The notes: generated from the sequence alone by a model not told the origin. A stretch of DNA of 39,781 nt from JAKOUL01 sp035378845 (GCA_035378845.1 DAOSUP010000013.1:1-39781), one strand, 5' to 3'. Positions 1 through 8,576 are shown, counted from the first letter of the stretch. Numbers and translations: made by a program.

Positions 1-2
1 GA

Positions 3-887
3 TTTGTAAGGAATCCAGGACCGATTCAGATAGTAGAGGAGCCAAAGATAACGGCAGAAGGAGTAGAAGTTTTAGGGGAGAGCATTATGGGGGCAAAGAT
101 CAGTGAACTAATAAGAAAAGCAGGCGGAGTACTTCCCAATGGAAGTACAAGGAGTATAGAGGTAAGAAGAGGAGGGAATCCAGAGAATAAAGTAGTAGTA
201 GATCTATATAGGGTACTTGTTTTAGGAGAAGAGAGTGAGCAGGATATAAATGTATTTCCAGGTGATGTGATATATGTTCCACCCATTTTAAAGAGTGTGA
301 AGATATTAGGACAAGTGAAAAGTCCAGGTGTTTATGAGATAGTTGCAGGAGATAGGATAAAAGATATTCTTCTTAAAGCAGGTGGAATAACAGAGAAGGC
401 ATCTCGTGATAAGGGACAATTGGAAAGAGTGGAGAATGAGAAAAAAATTGTTTATGACTTTAATGTAACCAATGCAATAAGTGGAATAGATAAAGATAAT
501 TTGGAACTGAAAGATGGAGATACCATCTATATAGGAGAACTAAGAAGATTGGTATATGTATTAGGACAGGTAAATAATCCTTCTGCTCTTGAATATAAAG
601 AGGGAAGAAGACTTACAGAGTATATTAGTATTGCAGGAGGGCTTCAAGATAGAGCAGATCTTAAGAAGGTTGCAGTAGTGAGAGAGGAGAATGGGGAGAC
701 AAAGGTTATTCCAGTTAACATGTATGACATTATAAATAAGGGTCAAAGTAAGTTAGATATTGAAATAAAAGAGAATGATATTATATTTGTACCTGAGGTA
801 TTTATAAAAGGTTGGCAAGATATAGTTCAGATAATTATGAGTATTGGAGTATTGAAAACTACTATAGGTCCTCTCTTTGGATTTTAG
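3..887 (+). CDS. SLBB-domain polysaccharide export protein, 5' part outside the window
   Basis: The frame is open to the left edge, so the gene starts outside the window and ATG 87 is internal. The visible 294 residues contain repeated SLBB-type units (beta-grasp, soluble-ligand binding). One is near residue 1-70, and clear ones begin at VKILGQVKSPGVYE (about residue 98) and VYVLGQVNNPSALEY (about 184). Each contains a conserved AGG turn and ends in a D-G-D/N-D-I-I-like strand. The last 35 residues are hydrophobic (IVQIIMSIGVL...) and could anchor or cross the membrane. Proteins of this Wza/KpsD-like type form or gate the export channel for capsule or exopolysaccharide across the periplasm and outer membrane. 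A biosynthesis locus would be expected to the left. The family is clear, but the exact polysaccharide cannot be told. Confidence 0.85.
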   Translation, partial: FVRNPGPIQIVEEPKITAEGVEVLGESIMGAKISELIRKAGGVLPNGSTRSIEVRRGGNPENKVVVDLYRVLVLGEESEQDINVFPGDVIYVPPILKSVKILGQVKSPGVYEIVAGDRIKDILLKAGGITEKASRDKGQLERVENEKKIVYDFNVTNAISGIDKDNLELKDGDTIYIGELRRLVYVLGQVNNPSALEYKEGRRLTEYISIAGGLQDRADLKKVAVVREENGETKVIPVNMYDIINKGQSKLDIEIKENDIIFVPEVFIKGWQDIVQIIMSIGVLKTTIGPLFGF

Positions 888-918
888 AGACTGAAACTTA
901 AAAAGGGGGGTGCTTTTT

Positions 919-1677
919 ATGCTTTATAACTTTAGAGAGGGAACTCCAGAAAAAGGATGGGTTGTAGTTGTTCATGGTCTTGGAGAACATATTGGAAGAT
1001 ATAAAAAGCTCATTGGAGATCTTACCAATCAAGGCTATGGGGTTATAGGATTTGATTATCCTGGGCACGGAAAAAGTGATGGAAAAAGAGGAGATACTTC
1101 TATTGAACAGGTTATGAATATCATTAAAGATTTAACCTCTGATATCCCTGAATTCTTCTTATTTGGGCATAGTCTTGGGGGACTTGTAGCATTAAGGTAT
1201 ACTGAAGAAGGTGGAGAAAAGGTAAGATCTCTGATTGTTTCTTCTCCTGCGTTATATTTAGAAGTAAATCCTTTTACAAAATTTATTGCAAATACCCTTG
1301 GAAAAGTTTTTTCATCGGGCACTATAAATAATACGTTAAATCCTGATTTTATATCTCGTAATAAGGAAGCGGTAAAGAGATATGTAGAGGATCCTTTAGT
1401 ACACAGTAGAATTTCTTTTCGTCTTGGATCAAGTACAATGGAGAATATTAAATTAGCTCATGATAATGCTGAAAAAATTAATGTTCCAACTCTTATTCTT
1501 ATTTCCACTGAAGATAAAATTGTACCTCCACAAGGTGCGAGAGAATTTTTTGAGAAACTTAAAATTGAAGATAAAAAATTAGTAGAATTTCCTGGTGGAT
1601 ATCATGAGCTCTTTGAAGATATGGAACATTCAGAAAAATTTTATAATACCATATATGAATGGATTAATGCACATTAA
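919..1677 (+). CDS. Alpha/beta hydrolase, monoacylglycerol lipase-like
   Basis: A 252-residue serine hydrolase. The oxyanion-hole segment VVHGLGEH lies at residues 18-25, the nucleophile elbow GHSLGG gives Ser85, the acid is the Asp of STEDKIV, and the base is the His of GGYHELF near the C-terminus. Strand and turn FDYPGHGKSDG is typical of the Hydrolase_4 (serine aminopeptidase S33 / MGL) family. There is no signal peptide, so it is cytoplasmic. I place the start at ATG 919: the G-rich ribosome site at 904-910 is 8 bases upstream, whereas GTG 910 lies inside that site. It follows the SLBB gene by 31 bases and may be cotranscribed. Its stop abuts that of the convergent FmdE-like gene. Likely substrates are monoacylglycerols or other short esters (family knowledge). 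Confidence 0.85.
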   Translation: MLYNFREGTPEKGWVVVVHGLGEHIGRYKKLIGDLTNQGYGVIGFDYPGHGKSDGKRGDTSIEQVMNIIKDLTSDIPEFFLFGHSLGGLVALRYTEEGGEKVRSLIVSSPALYLEVNPFTKFIANTLGKVFSSGTINNTLNPDFISRNKEAVKRYVEDPLVHSRISFRLGSSTMENIKLAHDNAEKINVPTLILISTEDKIVPPQGAREFFEKLKIEDKKLVEFPGGYHELFEDMEHSEKFYNTIYEWINAH

Positions 1678-2238
1678 TTAATATTCTTCAAAGCAATCTA
1701 TACATACTAATTTCCCTTCTTTTAGCCTTATGTAAGGTTCTGCTGCTGTCTCTCCACATATCTCACATTTTATGGATGGATAGATATTAGCTTTTTTAGG
1801 TAAGGGATATTTAGGGGATTTAAATTCAAAGATCTCCTCTACATCTGAATCTAATAAGGAATTCATCCACTCTTCACGATTTTGAGGTCTTTCTAAAGAT
1901 TTGAGTACTATTCTTATACCTTCTTCTGTGTCTCTTCTATAAAATGTAAAGGCTTGTTTTCCCCTATTTACAAATATGAGATTTCCCTTTCCAAATGTGC
2001 AACCAGTAATATACTGGATAGCATCTACTCCACAGGCATTATTCTCAGTGATGCATACGATCTCTTCATCCCCAGAGAATTTTAATCCAAGCTTTTTTAC
2101 AGCTGCTTCTGCTGCCTTAAAGCCTATAGCAAGTCCTGGACATGCATGTCCATGGAAAGAGACACACTTTTCCCATAAATTTCTATCAAATTTAGGAATG
2201 TTTTTTTCTTCCTGATCATGGATAGGTTTTAATTCCAT
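1678..2238 (-). CDS. FmdE-family protein with C-terminal zinc finger
   Basis: A 186-residue protein of the FmdE family (related to formylmethanofuran dehydrogenase subunit E). The core has the motif F-H-G-H-A-C-P-G-L near residues 29-37, then an E-N-N-A-C-G-V-D-A-I-Q segment. The C-terminus holds a treble-clef type zinc site, C-x2-C (CEICG) and later C-x2-C (CIDC). Nothing else in the window suggests methanofuran chemistry, so the family name should not be read as function. Bacterial members occur near molybdenum or formate enzymes or alone, and their role is largely undefined. The start is ATG 2238 with AAGGAGGTATC directly upstream. A promoter with good -10 and -35 hexamers lies at 2273-2302. 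The gene is convergent with the hydrolase at 919-1677 with no gap. Confidence 0.8.
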   Translation of the reverse strand: MELKPIHDQEEKNIPKFDRNLWEKCVSFHGHACPGLAIGFKAAEAAVKKLGLKFSGDEEIVCITENNACGVDAIQYITGCTFGKGNLIFVNRGKQAFTFYRRDTEEGIRIVLKSLERPQNREEWMNSLLDSDVEEIFEFKSPKYPLPKKANIYPSIKCEICGETAAEPYIRLKEGKLVCIDCFEEY

Positions 2239-2272
2239 GAAAGATACCTCCTTAGTGCTACTTTTTTAAAAA

Positions 2273-2302
2273 ATTATAACACGAAGGATTTAAAAATAAC
2301 AA
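2273..2302 (-). promoter_or_regulatory. Promoter of the FmdE-family gene
   Basis: Reading the minus strand, TTGTTA (2297-2302) and TATAAT (2273-2278) are separated by 18 bases. Transcription would start near 2266, leaving a short leader that contains AAGGAGG ahead of ATG 2238. Confidence 0.6.
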
Positions 2303-2327
2303 TGGTATCTCAAAAGATAAAAAAGAA

Positions 2328-3026
2328 TTAAAAGAGATTTTCCTGATTTGGGAGGTAAAATATTTTTATAGGTTTTATCAAATCTTCTGAATCATTATTA
2401 GTACTGTTTACCTTTTTAGAGACAGGATAGGCTTCCATAAGCTCTGGGGGATATGGTTTAAGAATTGAAAGTAATTTATCTACATCTTTTTCTTCTTTAT
2501 TTACCCAAATTTTTTCATCTTCTTCTCTTAGTATAACAGGCATTCTATTATGAATATCCTTAAGTAAGGAGTTAGGTTCTGTGGTTATAATAGTAAAGGT
2601 TTTTATAACCTTTCCGTCTTTGTCTTTCCATATGTCATATAGCCCTGCAAAGGCAACAAGAGAGGAATCTTTCATTCTTATGTAATGGGGTATTTTTTCT
2701 TTCCCTGCTAGTTTCCATTCATAAAAACCATCTGCAGGTACAAGACATCTCCTTTTTAAGAAGGATTCTTTAAAAGCTGGTTTTTCAAGTAAAGAGTCTG
2801 AGCGAGCATTAATAAGAGCTTTACTTGTAGAAGGGTCAGAGGCCCAATGGGGAATAAGTCCCCAGATCATCTCCTCAATTTTATTTGGGCTTTCCTGGAA
2901 TACTAATGGTACAGGTTGCCCAGGGGATATATTATATCTTTTACGTAGGTTTACTTCTCCAAAGATTTTTGCATCAAATCTCTCGGGTATTTTTTCTACC
3001 TGGATCAATGTAAATCTTCCACACAT
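2328..3026 (-). CDS. SRAP-domain abasic-site processing protein (HMCES/YedK family)
   Basis: A 232-residue SRAP protein. The invariant Cys2 (MCGRFT) becomes the N-terminal residue after Met removal and, in studied members, forms a thiazolidine crosslink to abasic sites in single-stranded DNA. The other conserved active-site residues are present and correctly spaced: Asn73 in INARSDS, Glu103 in GFYEWK and His159 in HNRMPVIL. It protects AP sites in ssDNA from strand cleavage (family knowledge). The length matches the family. There is no Shine-Dalgarno sequence. Instead a TATAAT box ends 6 bases before the ATG, so the mRNA is probably leaderless. It is preceded by the terminator of the PorV-like gene and is likely monocistronic. 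Confidence 0.92.
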   Translation of the reverse strand: MCGRFTLIQVEKIPERFDAKIFGEVNLRKRYNISPGQPVPLVFQESPNKIEEMIWGLIPHWASDPSTSKALINARSDSLLEKPAFKESFLKRRCLVPADGFYEWKLAGKEKIPHYIRMKDSSLVAFAGLYDIWKDKDGKVIKTFTIITTEPNSLLKDIHNRMPVILREEDEKIWVNKEEKDVDKLLSILKPYPPELMEAYPVSKKVNSTNNDSEDLIKPIKIFYLPNQENLF

Positions 3027-3032
3027 AAGTTT

Positions 3033-3041
3033 ATTATATCA
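3033..3041 (-). promoter_or_regulatory. Extended -10 promoter for a leaderless SRAP mRNA
   Basis: The minus strand reads TGATATAAT (3041 to 3033), an extended -10 element. No good -35 is visible at 16-18 bases upstream. Transcription 6-7 bases downstream would begin at or next to the A of ATG 3026, leaving no room for a ribosome binding site. Confidence 0.55.
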
Positions 3042-3044
3042 CGG

Positions 3045-3084
3045 AAAAGTCCCCTCTCCTTAGAGGTTTTTGGGGAGGGGACTT
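3045..3084 (-). terminator. Rho-independent terminator after the PorV-like gene
   Basis: Arms at 3047-3056 (AAGTCCCCTC) and 3075-3084 (GAGGGGACTT) are perfect complements, extended to about 13 pairs with one wobble. On the minus strand the stem runs into a TTTT tract. It sits directly behind the stop of the gene ending at 3092. Confidence 0.75.
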
Positions 3085-3091
3085 CTTTTAG

Positions 3092-3958
3092 TTAGAAGGA
3101 AGCGGAAATGGTTATTATATGTTGATTAGATAGAGCCTTTGTATATAGGAAAGCATAATCTAATTTTATAAAGTTTACTTTTGCTCCAAAACCTAAGCTT
3201 AAGGTTTCTTTATCCCCATTATATCCTACTCGGACAGAAAGAAGTGGCAAGGGATTTACCTCTGCTCCAAAGTGTAATCTATTGTAGAAGTATGGTTTAT
3301 CATATAAAGAGACATCAAAGGCTAATGTTACTGGTATATTTCCAGCATTTAAATTTGCACTTACGCCTAAAAGTAAGTCTTGCCTACTACTTGACTCTAT
3401 AGTCCCTGTTGACCATTCTATGGAGCTTATGGGATCATACCATACTGCACCTACTTTTATTTTTTCATTTATCTCATATATGGTTCCCACATCAATTCCA
3501 AATCCTGTAGCAGATCCTGTATCTAATGTGGCAAGATATAAAGAGGTGGAAAGTCCAACTCTTAATTTTGGTATCACTTCTTTAGCAAGGCTAAGTTTTA
3601 TTGAATTTTCTGAGAATGGGAAAGAAAGTTCTTCTGCATTGGTTATTGATTTTATTTCTACCCCTGCTCCGACGGATATACTACCTAATTTTGTTGCTCC
3701 TCCTAAAGACTCAACACTAATAAAGCCTGCAGGTATATAGAGGTAGTTAAAACCTAAGTTTGGACTTTCTATGTAGGAAAGTCCAGCAGGATTATAGTAT
3801 ATACTGCTAAAATCATCTGTAACTGTAATGAAAGCTTCACCGAGAGCTCCTGCTCTTGCATTGTTTATTACTGGAGCAAAGGATCCAGAGAGTTCACCAG
3901 CGAAGGTCATATTTATGAGAAGAACTGCTATTAAACTTATAAATAGTATTTTTTTCAT
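3092..3958 (-). CDS. PorV/PorQ-like outer membrane beta-barrel protein
   Basis: A secreted protein of 288 residues with a signal peptide (MKKILFISLIAVLL..., cleavage around TFAGE). The N-terminal mature segment N-N-A-R-A-G-A-L-G-E-A-F-I-T-V-T-D-D followed by S-I-Y-Y-N-P-A-G-L is the hallmark of the PorV/PorQ (UPF0164-like) family. The rest is alternating beta strands, and the last residue is an aromatic Phe as in many barrels. I choose ATG 3958 because AGGAGG (3969-3974) lies about 10 bases upstream; a TTG at 3967 would be too close. The gene starts 21 bases after the stop of the M6 protease gene and is almost surely in its operon. In Bacteroidetes PorV carries type IX secretion cargo. Whether that applies here is inference. 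Confidence 0.8.
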   Translation of the reverse strand: MKKILFISLIAVLLINMTFAGELSGSFAPVINNARAGALGEAFITVTDDFSSIYYNPAGLSYIESPNLGFNYLYIPAGFISVESLGGATKLGSISVGAGVEIKSITNAEELSFPFSENSIKLSLAKEVIPKLRVGLSTSLYLATLDTGSATGFGIDVGTIYEINEKIKVGAVWYDPISSIEWSTGTIESSSRQDLLLGVSANLNAGNIPVTLAFDVSLYDKPYFYNRLHFGAEVNPLPLLSVRVGYNGDKETLSLGFGAKVNFIKLDYAFLYTKALSNQHIITISASF

Positions 3959-3979
3959 AAATCTCAAGCCTCCTAATAT

Positions 3980-6900
3980 TTATTTGAGGATTGCAATGAA
4001 CCTATTTACTCTTACCTCTCCCTGAGAGGATGTTGCTACAAGTTGGAATAGGTAAAGTCCATTGTTAAGTATCTGTCCTTTCCAGTTCACTCCTGCCCAT
4101 ATTATTTCATAATTTCCTGCAGATAGAGGACCAAGATCTTGTTCATATACCTTTTCTCCTGCAAGATTATAGATATAGAATTTTACTTTTGCATCTTGGC
4201 TAATATTAAAAGATATCTTTGCTGGCTCTTCTTTTGGATTGAAGCTCTTTGTAAATTTAGTAACATCAGCAAAAGAGAGAGGTTGATTGGAGAATATAGT
4301 TGTTGGTGCACTCTTAACTGTTATATTATTTCCTTCATCTTTTGCAGTTGCTTCTATGATATATTTACCATCAGATAATACTTTTCCACTTTCATCTTTT
4401 CCCTTCCAACTAAAATTATAGGTACCATTATTGAGTTTCTCATTGTCTAAGACAGTTTTTAGAAGATTATTCTTTTGTCCGTTTAATGTGTCATAGACTT
4501 TTATAGTCAAATAAGCATATCCTAAGTCGTCTGATATATTAGTAGTAATGGTGCATGCTGCATCAGTCTTTGGATTGAAAGTAGAGGAGACTGTTAGAGT
4601 TAAGGTTGGTCCACTTATTAAGAGTTCTCTTACTTTACTCAGTATTACTTCATTTATCTCTGTGCTTACTCCTTCAAGTCCAAAGGCAAAATATACTACT
4701 CCATAATGTTTCTCTGGGTCTACATATCTAAGTCCTGCTGTTCCAGAGGAAGCTATGACTTTATTTACAATAGATGGTGCCTTCTTTTCCTGAATTTTTT
4801 CAGGAAGCTTTATCTCTGGTAAAACGGGAACTGTCGCAATAGGATTATATACTAAGATAGGGACCGCTCCTTCTAAAGGATCAATTTCATCAGGATATGT
4901 TTGATCCAAAGCACTGTCAGAAGTGTCTAAGGAGAAGGAAAGTCCTTCAAATGTTGTGTCATTCACTCCTTTTATATTAAAGATGTCTGTGCTATCTTGA
5001 ACAAATTCTGCTTTTAGATAATCGTTATAAAAGGTAGGATCAATATATCCTGCAGAATATCCCCAACCAAGATCTTGAGATGTGATAAATAATTTTCCAC
5101 CATTGTCTAAATAACTCATGATCTCATCTTGAATAGAAGTATCATATATAGCACCCCAATCTCCAGCCCAAAGCACCCAAGAAAAGTATCCCATATAATT
5201 TGCAAGGGGATATGCATTGTCATTAAAGACATCAATGATCATATAATTTGCGTTTGAATCTTGAAGTGCATTTTCTAAATATGGAGCAATTCCAAACTCT
5301 CCTCCGTCATCTGCTACAAGAAGAGCTTCTAATGTGGTTGGTGTGGTGAAAGATTTAACTGCCCAGCTTGACGCTCCATTTGCATTTTCTGCTCTTATTC
5401 TTGCATAGTACGTAGTTCCAAGATCTAACATTTCTTCAAGAGTAGGTCTATATTGACTCTCTTGCGTTGTTATATTTATCAAAATATTATTAAAATTAGC
5501 ATCAGAGGCAAGTTGGAATTGGTAATCTGTAGCATAAGGCACCGTCTCCCATTTAAATAATGGCCTTACAGTTAAGGGGTTTTGTCCAGACCATGCTATA
5601 TGGCTTATAAAATTTGTGGCATTAGGAGCTTGCGCAGATTTTACATTAATATCGCAAATAATATTATCTCCAGAGACAGCAATATTTTTTACAGCAACAG
5701 CTGTTGGAATTTCAAAATAGGCTTTACTATTTGGAGTACTATTCTCATCAAAGGTAGTATTGTTAGTAGAGCCAGGATAAGGATCTCCAACATTTCCAGA
5801 GCTATTGTTCTTTTCTAATTCCCAAAGTCCATCTGCCTGTTCTAATGCTACTAAATAATGTTTTGAAGGATCTAATCCAGGATACCATTCATTATCGTTT
5901 TGAGTACTTCTCATTCTCTCATCTACATGATATATGAGAAGTCCTTCTCCTCTTTGATATGTATCAAAACCTATCTGTTGTCTATTTTCTATTAAGAAAT
6001 ATTCTTCTCCTATTACTCCATCTGTCCAAAGCTGGTAAACCACAGGGCTTGTTTCCACAGGCAGAATAGTTACATTTGTCAAATTGTCGGTAGGTATGGT
6101 AGGAGTCACCCATCCGAGTTGTACTTTGCTCCAAGCATCAAACTGGGATGGTCCTCCTCCTATAGCATAACCTCCAGGTCCTACAGGTCCATTCCATGAT
6201 CCTCCTGCCATTAAGCTCCATCTTCCAAGACCAGAAGAAGAGTAATCTCTATCATAAAGATCTGGAAGGCTCCCAAAGGAATGTCCCATCTCATGTACAA
6301 AGACTCCTACGGTTTGTGGAATAATGACAGGATCTCCATTATCATCATAATCTTCCATATATTCTGGTTCTATGGAATATCTGATAGGTACCTTCTGTCC
6401 ATTAATAGTTACATATACCGTAGAGGCATGAGACCAGATATCATTTCCTTCTCCAGTCCATTCTGCTCCCTGTCCCGAGTGAAGTACAAAAACTACATTG
6501 TAGTTTCTTAGATCATAGCCTGAGTCTACTGCATGCTGAAGGGCTTCTTGTACTAATACAAAAACTCCTCCATTTGTAAATCCATTATCACCGTCATTAA
6601 TGTAAGTAGTATAAGTATACTCAACAGTATACCAAGGAAGTACTGTTGCGTTAATGTCAAATTGATTGTATGAGTTTTCACGATAAAAATCTTTGACACT
6701 TCCTACATTGTAAGGATTTATTGTATTCCAGTCAGCGCCAATAGTGTTAAATAGTGTATTAAAGTAATTTGAAGGGATAACACTTTCTGGCTGTCTTGGC
6801 ATGTCACTAAATTCTATAGGTATTACAATAGCTTTTCCTAAACCCTGAGCTCTTTCAATAGTACCATAGACTTTTGCCCCTTGAGGAATATTAGATGGTG

Positions 6901-7063
6901 TGATCTCTGGTAAGGTAGGAATTTTAATATGTTTCTCTAAGAGTTTTTCGTGGGGTGGCATGATCTTTACTGGTGTTAATGGTTTTACTGCTCCGAAGGA
7001 ACAAGAGAATATGAAGGCAGTAGCGATGGCTAAAAATAGGAACAATTTAGATCCCCTTTGCAT
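3980..7063 (-). CDS. Secreted M6-family metalloprotease with FlgD-type C-terminal Ig domain
   Basis: A 1027-residue exported protein. It has a hydrophobic N-terminal signal (Cys21 could be a poor lipobox). A peptidase M6 (immune inhibitor A-like) domain spans about 70-480 with the zinc motif HEMGH (His257, Glu258, His261), followed by S-L-P-D-L-Y-D as in the family. A fibronectin-III-like segment covers about 490-580. An alpha/beta segment of about 150 residues follows (LLVADDGGEFG..., ThuA/glutamine-amidotransferase-like). Two Ig-like modules end the chain, the last of FlgD/Por-secretion-tail type (V-K-F-Y-I-Y-N-L-A-G-E-K-V ... N-G-L-Y-L-F-Q-L). It likely degrades extracellular protein. AGGAGG precedes ATG 7063. 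The PorV-like gene follows by 21 bases. Confidence 0.9.
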   Translation of the reverse strand: MQRGSKLFLFLAIATAFIFSCSFGAVKPLTPVKIMPPHEKLLEKHIKIPTLPEITPSNIPQGAKVYGTIERAQGLGKAIVIPIEFSDMPRQPESVIPSNYFNTLFNTIGADWNTINPYNVGSVKDFYRENSYNQFDINATVLPWYTVEYTYTTYINDGDNGFTNGGVFVLVQEALQHAVDSGYDLRNYNVVFVLHSGQGAEWTGEGNDIWSHASTVYVTINGQKVPIRYSIEPEYMEDYDDNGDPVIIPQTVGVFVHEMGHSFGSLPDLYDRDYSSSGLGRWSLMAGGSWNGPVGPGGYAIGGGPSQFDAWSKVQLGWVTPTIPTDNLTNVTILPVETSPVVYQLWTDGVIGEEYFLIENRQQIGFDTYQRGEGLLIYHVDERMRSTQNDNEWYPGLDPSKHYLVALEQADGLWELEKNNSSGNVGDPYPGSTNNTTFDENSTPNSKAYFEIPTAVAVKNIAVSGDNIICDINVKSAQAPNATNFISHIAWSGQNPLTVRPLFKWETVPYATDYQFQLASDANFNNILINITTQESQYRPTLEEMLDLGTTYYARIRAENANGASSWAVKSFTTPTTLEALLVADDGGEFGIAPYLENALQDSNANYMIIDVFNDNAYPLANYMGYFSWVLWAGDWGAIYDTSIQDEIMSYLDNGGKLFITSQDLGWGYSAGYIDPTFYNDYLKAEFVQDSTDIFNIKGVNDTTFEGLSFSLDTSDSALDQTYPDEIDPLEGAVPILVYNPIATVPVLPEIKLPEKIQEKKAPSIVNKVIASSGTAGLRYVDPEKHYGVVYFAFGLEGVSTEINEVILSKVRELLISGPTLTLTVSSTFNPKTDAACTITTNISDDLGYAYLTIKVYDTLNGQKNNLLKTVLDNEKLNNGTYNFSWKGKDESGKVLSDGKYIIEATAKDEGNNITVKSAPTTIFSNQPLSFADVTKFTKSFNPKEEPAKISFNISQDAKVKFYIYNLAGEKVYEQDLGPLSAGNYEIIWAGVNWKGQILNNGLYLFQLVATSSQGEVRVNRFIAILK

Positions 7064-7096
7064 CTTAAACCTCCTAAACTTGATTTGGGTACTTTC

Positions 7097-7112
7097 ATTA
7101 TAATACTATAAT
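7097..7112. promoter_or_regulatory. Overlapping divergent -10 elements between protease and 7161 genes
   Basis: The minus strand has TATAAT at 7102-7097, facing the protease. The plus strand has TATAAT at 7099-7104 and again at 7107-7112, facing the gene at 7161. I found no convincing -35 hexamer for either direction, so this rests on the -10 boxes and the divergent gene arrangement. Confidence 0.35.
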
Positions 7113-7160
7113 TATTAAAAGTTGTCTTTTAAAAAATTTTCTGAAAAGAGGCGAAATATT

Positions 7161-7718
7161 ATGGACATGATAAAGATTTTCCTCTTAATATTTATAATCT
7201 CTGCTTTCGTTTTTTTGCATCCTATTTTTGCTCAGAATGTTCCTGTGATTGAAAATAGAAGCAGGGTATTAGCAAAGGTAAAAGCTGTAATACTTTATGA
7301 CTTTCCAAATGTGGAACTTGTACTTCAGGTTATAAAAAGTGAAAACGTGGAGGGATATAGGAATCTTGTTAAAGATGGTCAAATTATATTAGCATCACCT
7401 CTTTGTGAAAACAAAGATCTTTTTCTCTGTTATTATTTGAAACCCTATGATGAGGTGAATTGTGTTTTAGAGCTCGTAGGAGATGAGAGAGGAAGAAAAT
7501 GGATTATTAGAGAGATAGAGAGAGTTAAAGAGCTTTCTGATGGAGAGCTAAAAGAGGTAATAGAGTTCTTCCTCATAGGGAAAGGAATTATTAAAGAAGG
7601 AGAAGCTTTTGATTTTCAGATTGAAGATAAGATGGAAGATAAGATGAAGATTAAAGTTAATGTTAAAGAAAAAGAGATCTATCTTATTATGGATTCTTCT
7701 TACTCAATCCTTTTTTGA
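7161..7718 (+). CDS. Secreted protein of unknown function, 185 residues
   Basis: I do not recognise a family. The start is ATG 7161, preceded by AAGAGGC at 7146-7152. An N-terminal signal peptide (MIKIFLLIFIISAFVFL..., cleavage near IFAQ) implies export. The mature part has predicted beta strands (SRVLAKVKAVILYD, VELVLQVIKSE, GQIILASPLC), a Cys pair (CENKDLFLC), then a charged helix. A perfect 12-base tandem duplication (7623-7634 and 7635-7646) encodes EDKM-EDKM near the C-terminus. It is divergent from the protease gene, and its last 15 bases overlap the 3' end of the convergent DUF89 gene. Confidence 0.65.
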   Translation: MDMIKIFLLIFIISAFVFLHPIFAQNVPVIENRSRVLAKVKAVILYDFPNVELVLQVIKSENVEGYRNLVKDGQIILASPLCENKDLFLCYYLKPYDEVNCVLELVGDERGRKWIIREIERVKELSDGELKEVIEFFLIGKGIIKEGEAFDFQIEDKMEDKMKIKVNVKEKEIYLIMDSSYSILF

Positions 7719-8576
7719 TATTACCTTCTCATAAAGGAATACGAGATCTCCAAAATTTACTTCTAAGTTCTGAGCAACAAGTTCACATTTTGCTTTTAGA
7801 AGGAAGAATATATTATATCCTCTTCCTTCTAAATTTTCGTAGTTTGCTTGTCCTTTTGAGATTATGAGCTTTGAATTATAGAAAAGTTCTTGAAACTCTT
7901 TGGAACCAAATTCTGGTATCTTTCCTACAGTTCCAGAGCCAGAGGAAATAAGCTTACAAGATTTATTAAGTCCTACCTCTATAGCATCTTCCATAAGGGC
8001 ATCATTTATTATAGGATATTCATTTACTACTGCCGTAACTTCCTTTTCTTTTGATAACTCCTCTATTAAGATCTTATCAAATACAATCTCTCCTGCATTA
8101 TCAAGGAGATATAAAATTTTATCTGTCTTTTGGAGTTCATTTTTGAAATAATAATAATGATCTATTTTAAGTGGCATCTCTATAATTTTAGAGATATAGT
8201 CTCTTAGATCTAATTTTGAAATATCTAAGATTCCAAGGTCTATGATATTTCCTGCTATAGCAACCTTAATAGCAGTATATAAAGGATTGTTAGAACTCTC
8301 TACAATATTTTTTAATACTTTATAGAAACTTAAGGCTATGGTGTTATAGCTTTTTTTCTCTTCATAATATGGGTCTTCTACATTAGCAAGTTCATAGATT
8401 TTTTTGAAGGTAAGATAGGTATTATATGCTGGAGATTCTTCGGTATTAAAAGTAGATATATATTGAGAGATGTCTTTCATAATATCTATTTTTCTCTCTT
8501 CAGGAAGATTTATCCTTTTTAGTGCAGATATTGCCTGTTTTAGAAAGCAAGGGAAACATTCCAACTTAGTATTCAT
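7704..8576 (-). CDS. DUF89/ARMT1-like metal-dependent phosphatase
   Basis: A 290-residue cytosolic protein of the DUF89 family, a damage-control phosphatase family that hydrolyses harmful sugar phosphates or related metabolites (family knowledge). Visible signatures are the N-terminal Cys motif C-F-P-C-F-L-K-Q-A (residues 7-15), the metal-site motif L-L-D-N-A-G-E-I-V-F-D, and S-K-G-Q-A-N-Y-E. The small size fits the prokaryotic subgroup. No good Shine-Dalgarno precedes ATG 8576. TTGACA and TATAAT occur on the minus strand close upstream but at an odd mutual spacing, so the exact promoter is unclear. The C-terminal codons overlap the convergent gene ending at 7718. Confidence 0.82.
   Translation of the reverse strand: MNTKLECFPCFLKQAISALKRINLPEERKIDIMKDISQYISTFNTEESPAYNTYLTFKKIYELANVEDPYYEEKKSYNTIALSFYKVLKNIVESSNNPLYTAIKVAIAGNIIDLGILDISKLDLRDYISKIIEMPLKIDHYYYFKNELQKTDKILYLLDNAGEIVFDKILIEELSKEKEVTAVVNEYPIINDALMEDAIEVGLNKSCKLISSGSGTVGKIPEFGSKEFQELFYNSKLIISKGQANYENLEGRGYNIFFLLKAKCELVAQNLEVNFGDLVFLYEKVISKKD

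Noticed and set aside
87..89. ATG as the start of the SLBB protein.
   Set aside because: The same frame is open and protein-like back to base 3, so the true start is outside the window.
3420..3740. A 106-codon frame opposite the PorV-like gene.
   Set aside because: It is the antisense of a clearly coding gene with a signal peptide and family motif; no ribosome site, and composition follows the sense gene.
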